Shown here: positions 33,145 to 43,969 of the stretch, piece by piece
How positions within the stretch are numbered: the first letter of the stretch is position 1
How the letters are laid out: each line of letters opens with the position of its first letter
Assembly (NCBI GenBank): GCA_014904985.1
Contig: MU128998.1
Location: forward strand, 1 to 64,000
Direction: 5' to 3'
Length of the DNA stretch: 64,000 nucleotides
Origin: Hydnum rufescens UP504
Taxonomy: Eukaryota; Basidiomycota; Agaricomycetes; Cantharellales; Hydnaceae
The notes under the pieces: model-generated
Told to the model about the DNA's origin: nothing
Databases searched by the model: none
What the model saw: the letters and a program-made list of their open reading frames with translations, nothing else
Program-made: the position numbers and the translations under genes

Positions 33145-34055
33145 ATGGCGAAACGAAAAAAACAGAAAACTCAGACACACCCTCGTGAACACTGGCTGGT
33201 CCTCCTGAGCCCATTCCCACAAGGCTCCCCAATGCCTCTATCCGCCCAGAGACATGATGAAGGGTTTCGCGATATTGGTGGCGCTGTCACTGAATGGCTT
33301 CGTTGCCACCTTGGGCTCTCAATTCTAGCGGTAATGTCATCTGGTGGGGTACGTCATGTTTCTTCTTCCCTTGTTAAATTTAGAATCCATGAATACACTC
33401 CCCTCAGCATAATGTCTGTTTTGCGTTATGCACGGACAACCTGGACAAGATTAGGCAGTTCGTTGGGGCCTACGATTATGACCAAATTTGCGTGGGCCCC
33501 CCCCCTTCGACAGCCACGGCATACGTGTTCCTATCCAAATATTCACACGAAAGCCAACTTCCACAGAGTGGGTGATTTTTAGCGCAGCAACGCAATAATA
33601 CTGACTACACATATTGGACAGACCTGGCAGATGAGATTCCGAGGGCACCGTTCTCGTTCGCATCTGGGAAATACGGCCGACTCGTCGATCCATCCCCGGC
33701 CCCTCGTCCCATTGCCGTCCTCGCATCCCTAGATCGTGAGTTACGCCAACACATCGACATTCCGTTTTTCAACTCTGCCCTCCCTCCTACCCCTGCCCCT
33801 GTTCCTGAACCCGTTCCTCCTGCCCTCGTTCCACCTGCCCCTGTTCCGACGCCAGCAGTAGAGCCCACAAATCTCCCGGCCCAGGAACAAGTGGACTCGG
33901 AATGCCATGACTTACCCAATCGTCACTGGGTCTTTCGTAAACCGCGCCTGGCTGAGGACCTTCCACACCGCGAATGGCATCCGCCAATCACATCACTCAG
34001 CATTGAAGAGGGGCATTGGGAAAGGCGAAATAAAAATGATGGACTAGTTAATTAG
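33145..34055 (+). CDS. Cargo gene 1, unknown function, proline-rich
   Basis: The ATG at 33,145 opens MAKRKKQKTQTHPREHW. An intron GTACGT...CCCCTCAG (about 33,349-33,409) fits, and a second small intron or frame change is needed near 33,571-33,590. The downstream frame is open to TAG at 34,053-34,055. The middle part carries a Pro/Ala/Val run (PAPVPEPVPPALVPPAPVP, about 33,790-33,850), and the C-terminus is Trp/Arg-rich (NRHWVFRKPRLAEDLPHREW). It is divergent from, and starts about 290 bp away from, the transposase start, so a shared promoter region is likely. No domain is recognised. The basic start could be a nuclear signal. Confidence 0.5.
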
Positions 34056-34741
34056 TTAATTAACCCCTTTGATAAATAACAAGTTGTACACGTACGGCAA
34101 TGAACAGGCGACAGGATGGGTAAACAATCAGAAGACCAGCTGCACCCACTGGGGATTCAGCTAGACATTCGTCATGAAGGAGGCTAAGTAGAAGAACAAG
34201 TGAATGGTGCATAGAGCCCAGCAAATAAGCACCAGTTCAAGCGGACTGGTAAGCGAACGAAAAGGAAAAGGAAAAAGAAAAAGAGGGCAAGCTTACCAAG
34301 ATTGTGCCCTGCATAAAATAAGGTCATGTGGAAGACACGAGCTGGACGCAATGTGGGGGGATAGGTGAATACACAGATGAGCAAGGGAATAAAGATTTGG
34401 AGAATAAACAAGTTCGGTCAGAAGACCAGCTGCTCCCACTAAGGGCTCAACTGGACACTCGTCACGAAGAGGGAGGATGATGAGAAGATAACCCACGTTA
34501 TAATTGATCGACCTATTCCGGCTGTCTCTGTGCCCTCCACCACTCCAGAGAAATTGCGCAGGACTCGGAAGTATGTCCAGCCGCAATGAGTTGTTGACTC
34601 TATCAATGCTCAGAGGACACTTGCTGAGGGTCCATACACCCAGGGTCAAACCTTGCCTCCACACCTTAGTCCTTTTGGGGGAAGTGCATGCATACACGCC
34701 AGAAACAGGGGATCTAGATTCCACCGAGCTAGAAGGCCGCA
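34056..34741. other. Intergenic region with a ~70-bp direct duplication
   Basis: A tract starting near AGAAGACCAGCTGC at 34,131 is repeated at 34,416 (about 285 bp apart) and, inverted, at 35,757-35,822 upstream of the next gene. A possible coding scrap lies at 34,504-34,740 in the plus frame but has a TGA and no start. These look like pieces of the following gene's 5' region scattered by rearrangement. Confidence 0.45.
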
Positions 34742-35745
34742 CGAATACATTGAAACGATTCAACGCCGGAGATATCCGGGAATTCTAGCGCCCAACTTAT
34801 GACAATGAGAAATAGCATATAGATAGTCCACAAGGATGATGTCAAGCTAATATACTTTAAAATAATTCTAGCGAACGTCGGGGGAAATATGGGAGCCCCT
34901 GATTCCCCTCACGACCAGGGAAACGAAACATTGTTTGGTCGTCTGATTTTTGTAGCTAGTCAGGATTTCATTGATTCACTAGTTTCCTAGAGCGACAGAC
35001 TCCATGCGTGAGAAAGAACAGATTTATTGCCAATTTCCTTGAGGCATACGACCCAAAATACATTCAAAAATTAAAGATGACCTATAGCCCTTCAGAGAAG
35101 TCTATTTCAGATTTGCTATGCACCATAATGACCGCCTAAATCATACCTCAATTTAGAGTATTTAATATTGCTTTTCGATGGATTCCTCATTGCTGTGCGT
35201 CGAAATTAGTATCTTAGAGCGTATTTCGAAGAAGCCATGCAGAGCGGTACGAACCGATTGACAAGGTGTAGCACTAATGTCGACTTACAGCAATGAGGGA
35301 TCCATCAAAAAAAAATATTAAATACTCTAAATTGAGGTATGATTTAGGCGGTCATTATGGTGCATAGCAAATCTGAAATAGACTTCTCTGAAGGGCTATA
35401 GGTCATCTTTAATTTTTGAATGTATTTTGGGTCGTATGCCTCAAGGAAATTGGCAATAAATCTGTTATTTCTCACGCATGGAGTCTGTCGCTCTAGGAAA
35501 CTAGTGAATTAATGAAATCCTGACTAGCTACAAAAATCAGACGACCAAACAATGTTTCGTTTCCCTGATCGTGAGGGGAATCAGGGGCTCCCATATTGCC
35601 CCCGACGTTCCGTGGAATTATTTTAAAGTATATTAGCTTGACATCATCCTTGTGGACTGTCTATATGCTATTTCTCATTGTCATAAGTCGGGCGCTAGAA
35701 TTCCCGGATATCTCCGGCGTTGAATCGTTTCAATGTATTCGTGCG
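34742..35745. repeat. Foldback element, ~450-bp arms with ~90-bp loop
   Basis: The left arm (34,742 to about 35,200) and right arm (about 35,288-35,745) are reverse complements with few differences. They share CGCACGAATACATTGAAACG at the outer ends and CAATGAGG/CCTCATTG at the inner ends. The loop of about 90 bp is unrelated to the arms. The arms contain no gene. It sits between two cargo genes and may be a MITE-like insertion in the larger element. Confidence 0.85.
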
Positions 35746-35857
35746 ACCGCCAACCCTCCCTCTTCGTGACGAGTGTCCAGTTGAGCCCTTAGTGGGAGCA
35801 GCTGGTCTTCTGACCGAACGTTTTCGTCTGTTGCGTCTTCTTTGTGTCTTTCTAGCA

Positions 35858-37316
35858 ATGTCTCAAATCACACCAGGTAAGCGAATACCCCTGCAGTTGC
35901 ATTGCGTTCGCATTGCGTCTGATAACCTTGTCCTTCCTAGGTGAACTTGCATGGGCGCGACGATTCCCTGATATATTCAAGAGGGTCCTATGGGATTTCT
36001 GGCGTGGCCCTTGCGTACACACTACCTCTGGCTTAAAGCCATTAATCGCCGAATATCGGTGGCCATTATCCCCCTTCGTCTTGCCAGTAAATGAGCTCGG
36101 ACCCGACTCGTACGATTTCCAAGCCTCAGACCCCACTATTTTCCCTCAACCGCTGCAACCCACCCTCCGGCATCGCGCATTCATGCCTACCTCGTATGAT
36201 GGCCCAGTTCCTGGCGACTCCCCTAATCGCTTGGGTTCGATGTTAGCTGAATGGCTGGAACCCTACTGGGCAGAAGCTCAGAGGTGGATGAATCTTTTGA
36301 AGCCATATCACCCCATCCCCTCTCATTTGAACCCGGAGAGCCTTCAGACCTTGTTGAGCCAGTTGGATTCACAGGATGCCGGAGTCTGGATCAAGGTCCG
36401 ATTACTTGGCCTCGAGCTACAAGGGCTGAGCCGGATGTTCATGGGACGAGCCGTCGTTCTCCTATCACTCTACAACCGGGTCTTACCCCCGGTGTGGCCA
36501 ACGGATGTCGCTCTCATGGGGACATTCGTGGAGCACTCTCGTCGATCAGAGTTCGCAGACGCTCTGGAGGAGCTGGAACCGTCAGGGGCACCTGTCTGGG
36601 CCGTCGAATTCCTCGAATCCTACTTTTCCCACGATCGCGTAAAGTTCTCGGAGAAAGATTCGAAGTCTCGCGACAATCCCAGGAGATCGGCGGTCCTTCG
36701 ACACGTTGCGCAAGAACGTCAAGGATATGACACGGTGTATGATGCGATATCGCGACTGTATATTCCGACCCGTGCCGAACTTTGCGCCTCTGGCATAAAC
36801 CCATATTGGGGTATGCGACATGTCCGTCATGAAGTCGGATCGCCTCGATGGTTGTATGCGCTTCGGCAGATGGTATTCGACACCGTGGAACCCGGGTTCT
36901 CTGGTCAGATGGAGTGGAACGAGGTCCATGTTCGTCTCGCAAACCTTCTCCGGCTCCCTAAGGCATGGGGTGGGAGACACTCGGTCCTCAGCCTCATGAG
37001 AGTGGGTGACGACCGAGTCTTGACTCCACCTTCGTGGTGTACGACAGTCCCCCGATCGTTGCAGAAGGCTTGCGTATCGCACCTCGCCGAAGCTGATGCA
37101 TTCTTATATTTCGCTGACGTATTCCAATGCACCCCGCCACCTCGTCCTGTTTCCCCGTCAGCTCCTCCCGGCTATCGACCCCCCCTGTGTCTCTCACCCA
37201 GATCCAGGTGCCCCAACCTCAGCCCCCTCTGCCTAGTTCGCCGACTCCCACGATTTGTGATCTCTCACATGATGCTTCCCTGTCACGCCCGTTGGGTTCG
37301 AGGGAGTCTCCGATAA
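35858..37316 (+). CDS. Cargo gene 2, N-terminal frame
   Basis: The ATG at 35,858 gives MSQITPG, interrupted by an intron at 35,877-35,940 (GTAAGC...TTCCTAG), then a long open frame beginning ELAWARRFPDIFKRVLWDFW. The protein is Leu/Trp/Arg-rich, with blocks such as EPYWAEAQRWMNLLKPYHP and PTRAELCASGINPYWGMRHV. It resembles lineage-expanded Agaricomycete proteins of unknown function, and its core weakly resembles the broken gene at 16,979-13,196. The frame overlaps the next one (37,127-38,671). A short intron or a frameshift around 37,119-37,160 probably joins them into one protein of over 900 residues; I could not fix the junction. No catalytic motif is visible. Confidence 0.65.
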
Positions 37317-38671
37317 GGATCGATCCCCCCTCTACTGTGATCGAGGTGGATCTCGACGCGGTCACTATCCCACATGATGCGTCCCCGTCACGCCTGTTGG
37401 GTTCGAGGGAGGCTCCGATAAGGATCGATCTCCCCTCCACTGTGATTGACGTGGATCTCGACTCGGCCACTATCCCACATAACATATCCCCGTCACCCCT
37501 GCTGGGTTCGACAGAGTCTCCAATAATCGTCGACCCCCCCTCCACTGTCATCGAGGTGGATCTCGACAAGGCCACTACTGCTTTGGCCAGTGCTGCGCCT
37601 CACGATACCCCTGGTTCTGCCGCTCATCCCTCGTCTAGTGCGTCCGCTGCAGCCACTGAAATCATTCCTCATTCAGTTACCCCGGACTCCGACCTGCATC
37701 TCATCAGTGCCACGTTTCCACAAGACCCCATTCCCACCTCAACCTGGTATTTTGTGGGTGTGGGCCCCATTGGTACAAAAGAATCTCCGGTGGCAGAGTG
37801 TCTTGCTGCCTACCATCCATTCGGGGCGCTAGGTGTGCGCTTGGCAGTTGAAGTGGGGAGCAAAGCACGCTCCATCCGTTTATTATTCAAGGTGCAGGCG
37901 CAGGTGCAGGCGGTGGTCCGAGGTTATGAAGAGGGGACGCTCCAAGGTGGCTTCCCTGGCATCAGATCTGCATGGATCACACGCTCCGAATCAATCGACA
38001 AGTACTATGCTCACGTCGACTTGGAGTATTATTCTTTGGTTCTTGCACGTGGCCGGGCTCGCTCTGAAATGGCTTTCCTTCTCCATCGTGCCCCACTGCC
38101 TTACAACTCTCCAGGGGTTGATTCAAGCTCTCTTTCGAAGCGCGAGAAAAACCTAGCTAAAAAACGGAGACTGTTCGACCACTTTGTCGAGCTCTCGCGA
38201 TATCCAGCTCTGTTGCGTGATGATCCGTCTACAGCTCAAATGGACGTTCACTGGGAGCCCAACCAGTCCCTCCGTATGACACGGAATATGCACATGGTGT
38301 GCTTCTCGACTCCTGCTGCACTCAACATCATTGAATCTCAATGGCAGGCCCCTGCTGGCGCATCCCTTGAATTGATCCGCTTCGGTCTTGCGTTGCAGCA
38401 GTTTGGAAAGGGATCCCCTGTGCGCATAGTCCTCCCTCTAACCACAGGACCATACTGCAGTGTTATCCGTTTTCTCGGACGATCGCTTCATACATTCGCT
38501 GCCAGCGTTACTGCACCTGGCAGTCCTGATCAAGCTTGGGCGTCTTCCACTTTGATCGAAAAAGGTGTACGACATGCCGAAGAATCTTTGTCTTTGGGGA
38601 GTACTTCTTGGACGCTATGTATGGAACTTGATCGTGATGTACCATACTACTACTTTCCCCTTGACTTGTAA
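37127..38671 (+). CDS. Cargo gene 2, C-terminal frame with three SIM-like repeats
   Basis: A 514-codon frame whose first ATG is probably not a true start. Its N-terminal part is Pro/Ser-rich and carries three ~37-residue repeats, each with HDASPSRLLGSREAPIRID-type sequence and a core of STVIEVDLD or STVIDVDLD (37,255-37,575). Hydrophobic V-I-x-V followed by acidic residues fits a SUMO-interacting motif; this is a pattern match only. The C-terminal half (37,735-38,671) is a compact-looking globular region starting TWYFVGVGPIGTKE, with a basic patch SKREKNLAKKRRLF. It ends at TAA. It is likely the second half of the gene starting at 35,858. Function is unknown. Confidence 0.65.
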   Translation: MHPATSSCFPVSSSRLSTPPVSLTQIQVPQPQPPLPSSPTPTICDLSHDASLSRPLGSRESPIRIDPPSTVIEVDLDAVTIPHDASPSRLLGSREAPIRIDLPSTVIDVDLDSATIPHNISPSPLLGSTESPIIVDPPSTVIEVDLDKATTALASAAPHDTPGSAAHPSSSASAAATEIIPHSVTPDSDLHLISATFPQDPIPTSTWYFVGVGPIGTKESPVAECLAAYHPFGALGVRLAVEVGSKARSIRLLFKVQAQVQAVVRGYEEGTLQGGFPGIRSAWITRSESIDKYYAHVDLEYYSLVLARGRARSEMAFLLHRAPLPYNSPGVDSSSLSKREKNLAKKRRLFDHFVELSRYPALLRDDPSTAQMDVHWEPNQSLRMTRNMHMVCFSTPAALNIIESQWQAPAGASLELIRFGLALQQFGKGSPVRIVLPLTTGPYCSVIRFLGRSLHTFAASVTAPGSPDQAWASSTLIEKGVRHAEESLSLGSTSWTLCMELDRDVPYYYFPLDL

Positions 38672-38819
38672 TTTAAGTTAATTATTTCGGCAACTTGCGG
38701 TGTTGAGTGGAACCCTTGTGAACACCATCTCCTGGCTGAACGAGCTATCCTGGGTTTTTTTACAAAACCAGGCGTGTCTCTGAAGGCTTTTCTGAGCTCC
38801 TTTCTTTGCTAATACAACA

Positions 38820-39890
38820 ATGGCTCGTGGGAAGCGACTGGTAGTTGAAGTACCATCCATTTCTAAACCCGTCGAGGTCCGTTTCATCGTTTGGCCGACA
38901 CAGAACTGGACGAGATGTCCTGGGCTACCCTAGTAGACGGGCATGTCTCTGAAGTCAAGGCTTCTTCACCTTTGCTTTTTAAACTGATTCTGGGAATTTT
39001 TTTGAGAATGAAATTGTGAACCGACAGCCATCTCGGCGCCTTCGTGGAGTGGCCCCGCCACCTTTTTCTGATGTACGCTTATGTTACTTGTCGTATCTAT
39101 TCTGCCTATCTTCTAACTCAATTTGCAGGATCCTGAGCAACATCGCCCTGCCAGAGCCAAAGCCTTGACAGCCGTTTCTCAAGCCATCCCTTTGGATCAT
39201 TCTGCGCATGCCCCTCCCGATGATCTCCACAATGCAGCCGCGGAAGCCGTTTCCCTCGCAGCTGTGCCAGCCAAAGCTTCGTCTCTCCATGATGCGCCCT
39301 GGAAGCTGTTTCCCTTGACAGTTCTGCCCAAGCCATCTCCTTGGATCATTCTGGCATGCCCCTCCTGATGATCTCCACAATGCAGCCGCGGAAGTGTTTC
39401 CCTCGGCAGCTGTCGCCAAGCCAAAGCCTTGTCTCTCCATGATGCGGCCCTGGAAGCTGTTTCCCTTGACAGTTCTGCCCAAGCCATCTCCTTGGATCAT
39501 TCCGCGCATGCCCCTCCCAATGATCTCCACAATGCAGCCGCGGAAGTCGTTTCCCTTGGCAGCCGTCGCCGAGCCAAAGCCTCGTCTCTCCATGATGCGG
39601 CCCTGGAAGCCGTTTCCCTCGGCAGTTCTGCCCAAGCTGTTTCCTTGGATGATTCCGTGCATCCCCCTCATGATCCCTCTGATGCAGCCACAAAGGCACT
39701 TTCCCTTGGCAATTCTGCGCCAGTCCATCACAAAGATGTTGATGCAGATGGCCCGTACGAGCAGGTGGAATCAGAGGCAGCGCGACTCAAGATCGTTAAG
39801 CATCGTGAACTGTACATTGCCTATCTTGATTCCATCATCACATTAGCTCCCCCCAGTACTGAGGAATGTCTGTCAGGGTTGCCCCAACTC
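38820..39890 (+). CDS. Cargo gene 3, repeat-rich protein, possibly degenerate
   Basis: The ATG at 38,820 begins MARGKRLVVEVPSISKPVE. A good intron follows at 39,073-39,129 (GTACGC...TTTGCAG) before DPEQHRPARAKALTAVSQA. Then come three to four ~49-residue repeats built of SLHDAALEAVSL, SSAQAISLDHSAHAPP and DLHNAAAE. The repeats are split over frames by single-base differences (near 39,295, 39,352 and 39,402), so either the copy is breaking down or the assembly has small errors. After the repeats a conventional stretch reads YEQVESEAARLKIVKHREL, and the frame fades into pyrimidine-rich sequence near 39,890. The intron near 38,880-38,910 is unresolved. No known domain. Confidence 0.45.
39180..39665. 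repeat. ~150-bp tandem repeat within cargo gene 3
   Basis: Units starting at CCATCTCCTTGGATCATTCT or its variants recur at about 39,185, 39,331, 39,483 and 39,636 (period 146-153 bp). Each contains GATCTCCACAATGCAGCCGC and TCTCTCCATGATGCGGCCCT. A variable copy number between alleles is likely. Confidence 0.8.
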
Positions 39891-40492
39891 CGGTCTACTC
39901 CGGTCTACTCTGGTCCTCGTCCGCCCACCTCCAGTCCAGTTCTCCACTTATTTCCCTCGCCCAAGTCCACTTGCTTCCGGCTTGATTCCGGTTTGACTCC
40001 GGTCCAACCCTATCTTGGTTTCATTTCCTTTTCATTTCCCTTTCATTTCCCATTGCTTCCGGTCACCCCCTGGCCGAGTTCCTGTCCTGTTCTCTGTTCC
40101 TGTCCCCCTTGTAACCACCTCCAGTTTAGCGATCATCCTGTGAGTAGTCATCATGTATAAGTAGTCCGAGAGCGAGTCCGAGAACCCAGCTTTGGTCTCC
40201 TCAGGATTTCCGCTGTTACTCTGGACTACAGGTCCGAGTATTTTCCAGTTGACTCCGCGAGCTAAGACGCTGTGCTCGTTTCACCTAGTCCCTTCCGGGC
40301 TGCCTGGATTGCCTCTCCGTCCCCTCCTATCTTCGTTATCTCATTCCTGCCCCGGATTCTCTCAGACTTACGCTGGACTTACACCGGACTTAGCCGGAAT
40401 TATCTGTGTTTATATTTTGTTGGTGCTCTCTCGCAGCGTGGCCCTGACAATGTCCCATCCTCATAACTCCTCACTTCTCCATAAATGAGGGC
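39890..40492. other. Pyrimidine-rich intergenic region upstream of cargo gene 4
   Basis: Strongly C/T-rich on the plus strand, with CTCCGGTCTACTCCGGTCTA repeats at 39,890-39,912 and a later TTTCATTTCC run. This is typical of fungal promoter regions. The plus-strand ORFs here are Pro/Ser/Leu-rich by composition and probably not genes. Confidence 0.4.
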
Positions 40493-42845
40493 ATGTCGTC
40501 ACATGAGGTGGGTGAACACATCCATTCTGTCTGTCTCTCATTATTTGGGGGGGGCGCTGATGTGTGGGCGATGCACGGGCCCTTTCGCACTGAATTCTTT
40601 TGGATTGTCGAGAGCTTCATCAGAAATCGTGCTCAAGAGTCAGACACATTGGTGATGGTGTGGGTTGGGCTTTTCATTCAACGAATTCTGGATGCTATGG
40701 AGGTCCAAGAAGCATGGGACATGGTATGTTAAAGAACCTAAGCTCATCTAGACATGTATCTGATGTATTGTTACAGATACCTCCCCACGACCATATATCA
40801 TTGGATTTTGTCCCTGATGTGGTGGGGGGGAATGACCTATGGGTATCGAAGCAGCGGCCTGTCAGCCATACAGATTTGCCTTTGCGTGTGCCTGTGACCA
40901 CATTCCTTACCCCTACTGCCTCTGAATTGCAAGCCCAGGGCACAGGGGTTATTCCTGGTGCGGATGTCCTTGCATATGCCTCTGGTGTACCCAAACCCAA
41001 ACCGCACAAACGAGGCTGCCTCACTGCCAATGATGTGGAGGCTGTTGCCAAAGCCAAAGAGGATATCCTTGGCATAGTTGAGGCTTTGGATTCACAACTC
41101 CAATTGGGCGGACCTGATCGTGTCTGGCGAGCAATGGGACTCACTTGGAGGCGAGAGCGGGCGACACAACTGTGGAATGCATTCCAGGCACGACATGCCT
41201 CTGAGGGATTGGGCGACTGTGAGTCAACTTGAAATGTCAGAGTGCTAGGGATCTGTGTCTGATGCCTTTTCAGTGAGCCCTCAAGTGTATAAGGAGAAGG
41301 CCCATGCCGACTATGATGCCTGGAAACTGGGACTGGATGCCCTTGATCCTGTGGCACAGATGAGTGAAGAATCTGAGCTCCTTACTTGGCATGAGCAGAA
41401 TATTCTTGAGACCGAGGTTGCGAGTGTCCAACTCCCTGGTGGCCGAGTGAAAAAAATGGAGAAGATCAAGTCGGAGATGGGTGAACAGGTTTGTTTTCAT
41501 ATTGCTATTCTGAGGGAGATTGATGACAATGAGTTCTTTAGGCGAGCTTTAATCTTCTCAACTTTGGCATCTTCACAGTGTCATTTGTTGTCAATGTCGG
41601 TCTTGGCGATGTCGCAGCAACTGAAGCCAATGGTGTTGTCCACCCGAGCAAGCTGAGCCACACACTGTTCAGCAAGAAACATCCCCATATCCAAGAGTAC
41701 CTCAACACCTTGGCAGGGGGACTTTTGTAAGTACTGTGGATTTGAATGTCCCTACATGTAATGACATATAATTCAGAGCTGATATTGAGGAGATGCATTA
41801 CCGTGAGGCTACTGAAACTGTCAAGAAGACCTGGTGGACTCCGGTACAAAAGGACCAACATGAGAACATGTCAAAGTATCTTATGCAGATGTGGAGTATG
41901 CCGCTGCATCCCCCTTGAGCTCACTGTGTCACTTACATGAAAATACTGTACAGATACAGCTTGTGCAGACAAATATGAGCATTGGACAAAACTGTCATAC
42001 ACACATGTCCAACACAAGCTGTACAAGCGGCAATGGTGCATTGTGGACTACCCTGACAATACGCAGCCGTTGTCACGTGAAGTTACAAACTGTACACTCC
42101 ACTCAAGAGAATTGAGGGCCTTGCTACATGGCTTTGACTCCTTGAATCCACCTCGCATTATTCCATGGGACAGTATACCTTAGATGATTATTTCATGTGT
42201 AAAATCACTGTGTTCTGATTATTTATGCATGTGCAGGTACATGCGACAGTCAAAGATGGTGTGAATGTTCCTCTCAAAGATCTCGGGGATCTGCCACTTG
42301 TTCAAACACATAGTGGCTCGACTGTTCTCTGGGTCCATGAGTGCTCAGCATGGGCGACTCCATTTGGGAAGTTGGCATCAGAGAAAACACTCTTACGGCG
42401 GCAGCGACGTATGACTCGATGGGATAGTCAGCTCAATCTGTCTAAAGGCCACTCAAAGAAACGGAAACGAGATGGTGACACACCCGAGCCACCACCTTGG
42501 AAAAATATGGTGGGAGCTACTACACCAGTGAGCAGTTTATCTATTAAGAATGTGCCTTCTGCTGAACATCAAGAAGCCTGATCCTCACAGATACCTCCCT
42601 GCCCATGCTGCACGTCCCTCACTTCTTGTTGAACAGCCACATGACTCACCTGGCACTGATGTCGATACACCAACCTCGGATTTTGTTGTGTCTGAAACAA
42701 GCACTCTAGCTCAGGTGAAGAAGCGCACACGGCATGATTCCATCTCAGGGATGATACACCTGACTCACAGAGACCTGCATCCAAGAAGTACAAGGATGCA
42801 TCTCTATCCCATCCTAAGAGGGTTAGGAAGACCAAGAAGGCTTAG
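40493..42845 (+). CDS. Cargo gene 4, unknown function, shared with the decayed element
   Basis: The ATG at 40,493 gives MSSHEVGEHIHS. Predicted introns are 40,724-40,776, 41,219-41,273, 41,491-41,578 and 41,727-41,776, then less certain ones near 41,910-41,957, 42,172-42,235 and after 42,540. The central region reads VWRAMGLTWRRERATQLWNA, VSPQVYKEKAHADYDAW, ESELLTWHEQNI and VKKMEKIKSEMGEQ, followed after a splice by FVVNVGLGDVAATEANGVV. The gene at 10,580-7,293 shows the same order. A later exon reads WCIVDYPDNTQPLSREVTN. The C-terminus is basic (KKYKDASLSHPKRVRKTKKA), a possible nuclear signal, ending at TAG 42,843-42,845. It is the cargo gene nearest the right end and is transcribed outward. 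A homopolymer of G near 40,548-40,556 could affect the frame. Confidence 0.6.
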
Positions 42846-42994
42846 GTTGGGTGACCTAGTGCTTGGTTTGTTGTATGGTACCTTGTCCCGTAAAACATAT
42901 TACATTGCAGTGCTTGGGAGCTTACTCCACTTGTGCTTGAGTCAGCTGAAGCTACTGTATTGACTTGTGTGCTGTTAGGGCTTCAGGTATGTCT

Positions 42995-43655
42995 ATTTCC
43001 CAGTATAGAATAGGCATGTCTAATTCCCAGTATAGGCATGTCTATTTTTTGGAATAGGCATGCCTATTTGCCTGGATAGACATGTCTATTTCAGTTTAGA
43101 CATGTCTGTACTGAATAGGCATGTCTAATTCCCAGTATAGGCATGTCTATTGTTCAGAATAGGCATGCCTATTTCCCTGGATAGACATGTCTATACTGAA
43201 TAGGCATGTCTAATTCCCAGTATAGGCATGTCTATTTTTGGAATAGGCATGCCTATTTCCCTGGATAGACATGTCTATTTCAGTGTAGACATGTCTATAC
43301 TGAATAGGCATGTCTAATTCCCAGTATAGGCATGTCTATTTTTCAGAATAGGCATGCCTATGTCCCTGGATAGACATGTCTATTCTGGAATAGGCATGTC
43401 TATTCCCAGTATAGGCATGTCTATTTTTCAGAATAGGCATGCCTATGTCCCTGGATAGACATGTCTATTCTGAAATAGGCATGCCTATTTCCCTGGATAG
43501 ACATGTCTATTTCAATGTAGACATGTCTATTTCAGTTTAGACATGTCTATACCTGAGAATAGGCATGTCTAATTCTCAATATAGACATGTCTATTTCATG
43601 GAATAGGCATGTCTATTTTTCAGCATAGGCATGCCTATCCTCTATCATAGCATAG
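42995..43655. repeat. Right subterminal array of TAGRCATGYCTA palindromes
   Basis: About 30 copies of the same 12-bp palindrome as the left array, with linkers such as TTCCCAGTA, TTTTTGGAA and TTTCCCTGGA. Spacing is mostly 18-24 bp. TAGGCATGCCTA, the perfect palindrome variant, recurs regularly. The array lies between the last cargo gene and the right TIR. Confidence 0.85.
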
Positions 43656-43969
43656 ATATATCTACATGACATAGACATGGTTATTTTGGACAGAACTTAT
43701 CTTGTTGCTGTACCATAGAAAACTTGTTTCCCAATGCTTTGGAGGCACTCACTCCATATCAGTGTGAATGTTAATACACACTGTCTGGATTTGCCTCATT
43801 GTTCTCAATCCATGTTGTGTCCATTTGTCTAGTGCTGGGGCATCACTGTGAATCACACAGCACAGTTACCACACATACTCTCATTACTGTAAACTCCATT
43901 TTGTCTATTGACAATACACACTTAGTGAATGGCCTCAGCTATCACAGTATACATTGTGTTCTTCTGTGT

